Assembly (NCBI GenBank): GCA_002396485.1 | Contig: DGXZ01000037.1 | Coordinates: 25,100-37,941, forward strand | From: Spartobacteria bacterium UBA5019 | GTDB taxonomy: Bacteria; Verrucomicrobiota; Verrucomicrobiia; Chthoniobacterales; Terrimicrobiaceae | Length of the DNA stretch: 12,842 bases | Reading direction: 5' to 3' | In this document: piece after piece, positions 12,819-12,842 of the stretch | Layout of the letters: every line of letters starts with the position of its first letter | Numbering within the stretch: the stretch's first letter is position 1 | Program-made: the position numbers and the translations under genes | Notes under the pieces: model-generated | Told to the model about the DNA's origin: nothing | The model's input: the letters and a program-made list of their open reading frames with translations, nothing else | Database searches by the model: none

Positions 12819-12842
12819 AAAAATGAACGATCGTTCATTTTT
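12819..12842. promoter_or_regulatory. Perfect 24-bp palindrome at the window end (operator or terminator)
   Basis: A perfect inverted repeat runs to the window edge and may continue. Its core is TGAACGATCGTTCA (12824-12837), flanked by A5 and T5. It shares GNACGATCGTNC and the same half-site register (AATGAACG, AT, CGTTCATT) with the arrays at 1-28 and 112-139. CCAAA (12815-12819) sits one half-site upstream in register. Two readings are possible. One is an operator for a gene to the right: GAAC-N4-GTTC is also the general form of Gram-positive-type LexA boxes and resembles many TetR-family sites. The other is an intrinsic terminator for lpxB (10-bp stem, GATC loop, T-run). Family resemblance to the left-edge arrays favours an operator or a dispersed element, but a dual role is possible. 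Confidence 0.5.

Noticed and set aside
1..12842. CRISPR arrays, insertion sequences, prophage or toxin-antitoxin genes
   Set aside because: No regularly spaced repeats of the right size, no transposase or integrase motifs, and no small paired toxin-like genes were seen on either strand.

Overview
The window reads as an ordinary chromosomal segment of a Gram-negative bacterium. It is densely packed with housekeeping genes. The presence of lpxB (lipid A synthesis), a secreted murein amidase, citramalate-type isoleucine synthesis (cimA), queH and the moderately high GC content fit a diderm of the PVC/Verrucomicrobiota kind. That placement is an inference from gene content, and no rRNA is present to confirm it. 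I see no tRNA, rRNA, CRISPR array, transposase, phage gene or toxin system.

Left part (1-3496): about 175 non-coding bases carry two copies of a striking 28-bp operator-like element. Then comes a leftward unit transcribed in the order pyrG, CPBP-family membrane protease, thiL. The last two genes appear to be coupled by an ATGA stop/start overlap. Across a 134-bp divergent intergenic region, queH runs rightward (3631-4281). It meets cimA tail-to-tail (4287-5849, leftward) with only 5 bases between the stops.

Middle part (5850-9299): divergent from cimA is a run of three unrelated SAM-dependent methyltransferases: a class I enzyme of unknown substrate, a TrmA/RumA-family RNA uracil-C5 methyltransferase (ATGA-coupled to the first), and a PmtA-like enzyme. 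The last one overlaps tail-to-tail with maf (nucleotide pyrophosphatase), which is preceded by a small two-helix membrane protein of unknown function.

Right part (9343-12814): a rightward unit of ruvX, truA (ATGA overlap), a secreted PGRP/amidase-2-family N-acetylmuramoyl-L-alanine amidase with a long Pro/Lys/Thr-rich linker, and lpxB. RNA maturation genes thus sit directly ahead of cell-envelope genes.

Two global features stand out. First, both window edges carry a related palindrome built on GNACGATCGTNC. At the left edge it is arranged as three 8-bp half-sites in alternating orientation, one per 10 bp, and the whole array is present twice. This is the best candidate for something undescribed, probably a regulator operator serving genes outside the window or a dispersed repeat. 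Second, essentially none of the 13 genes has a Shine-Dalgarno sequence, and several of the best promoter-like matches lie so close to start codons that leaderless or near-leaderless mRNAs are plausible. Apart from these, I find no novel multi-gene system in the window.
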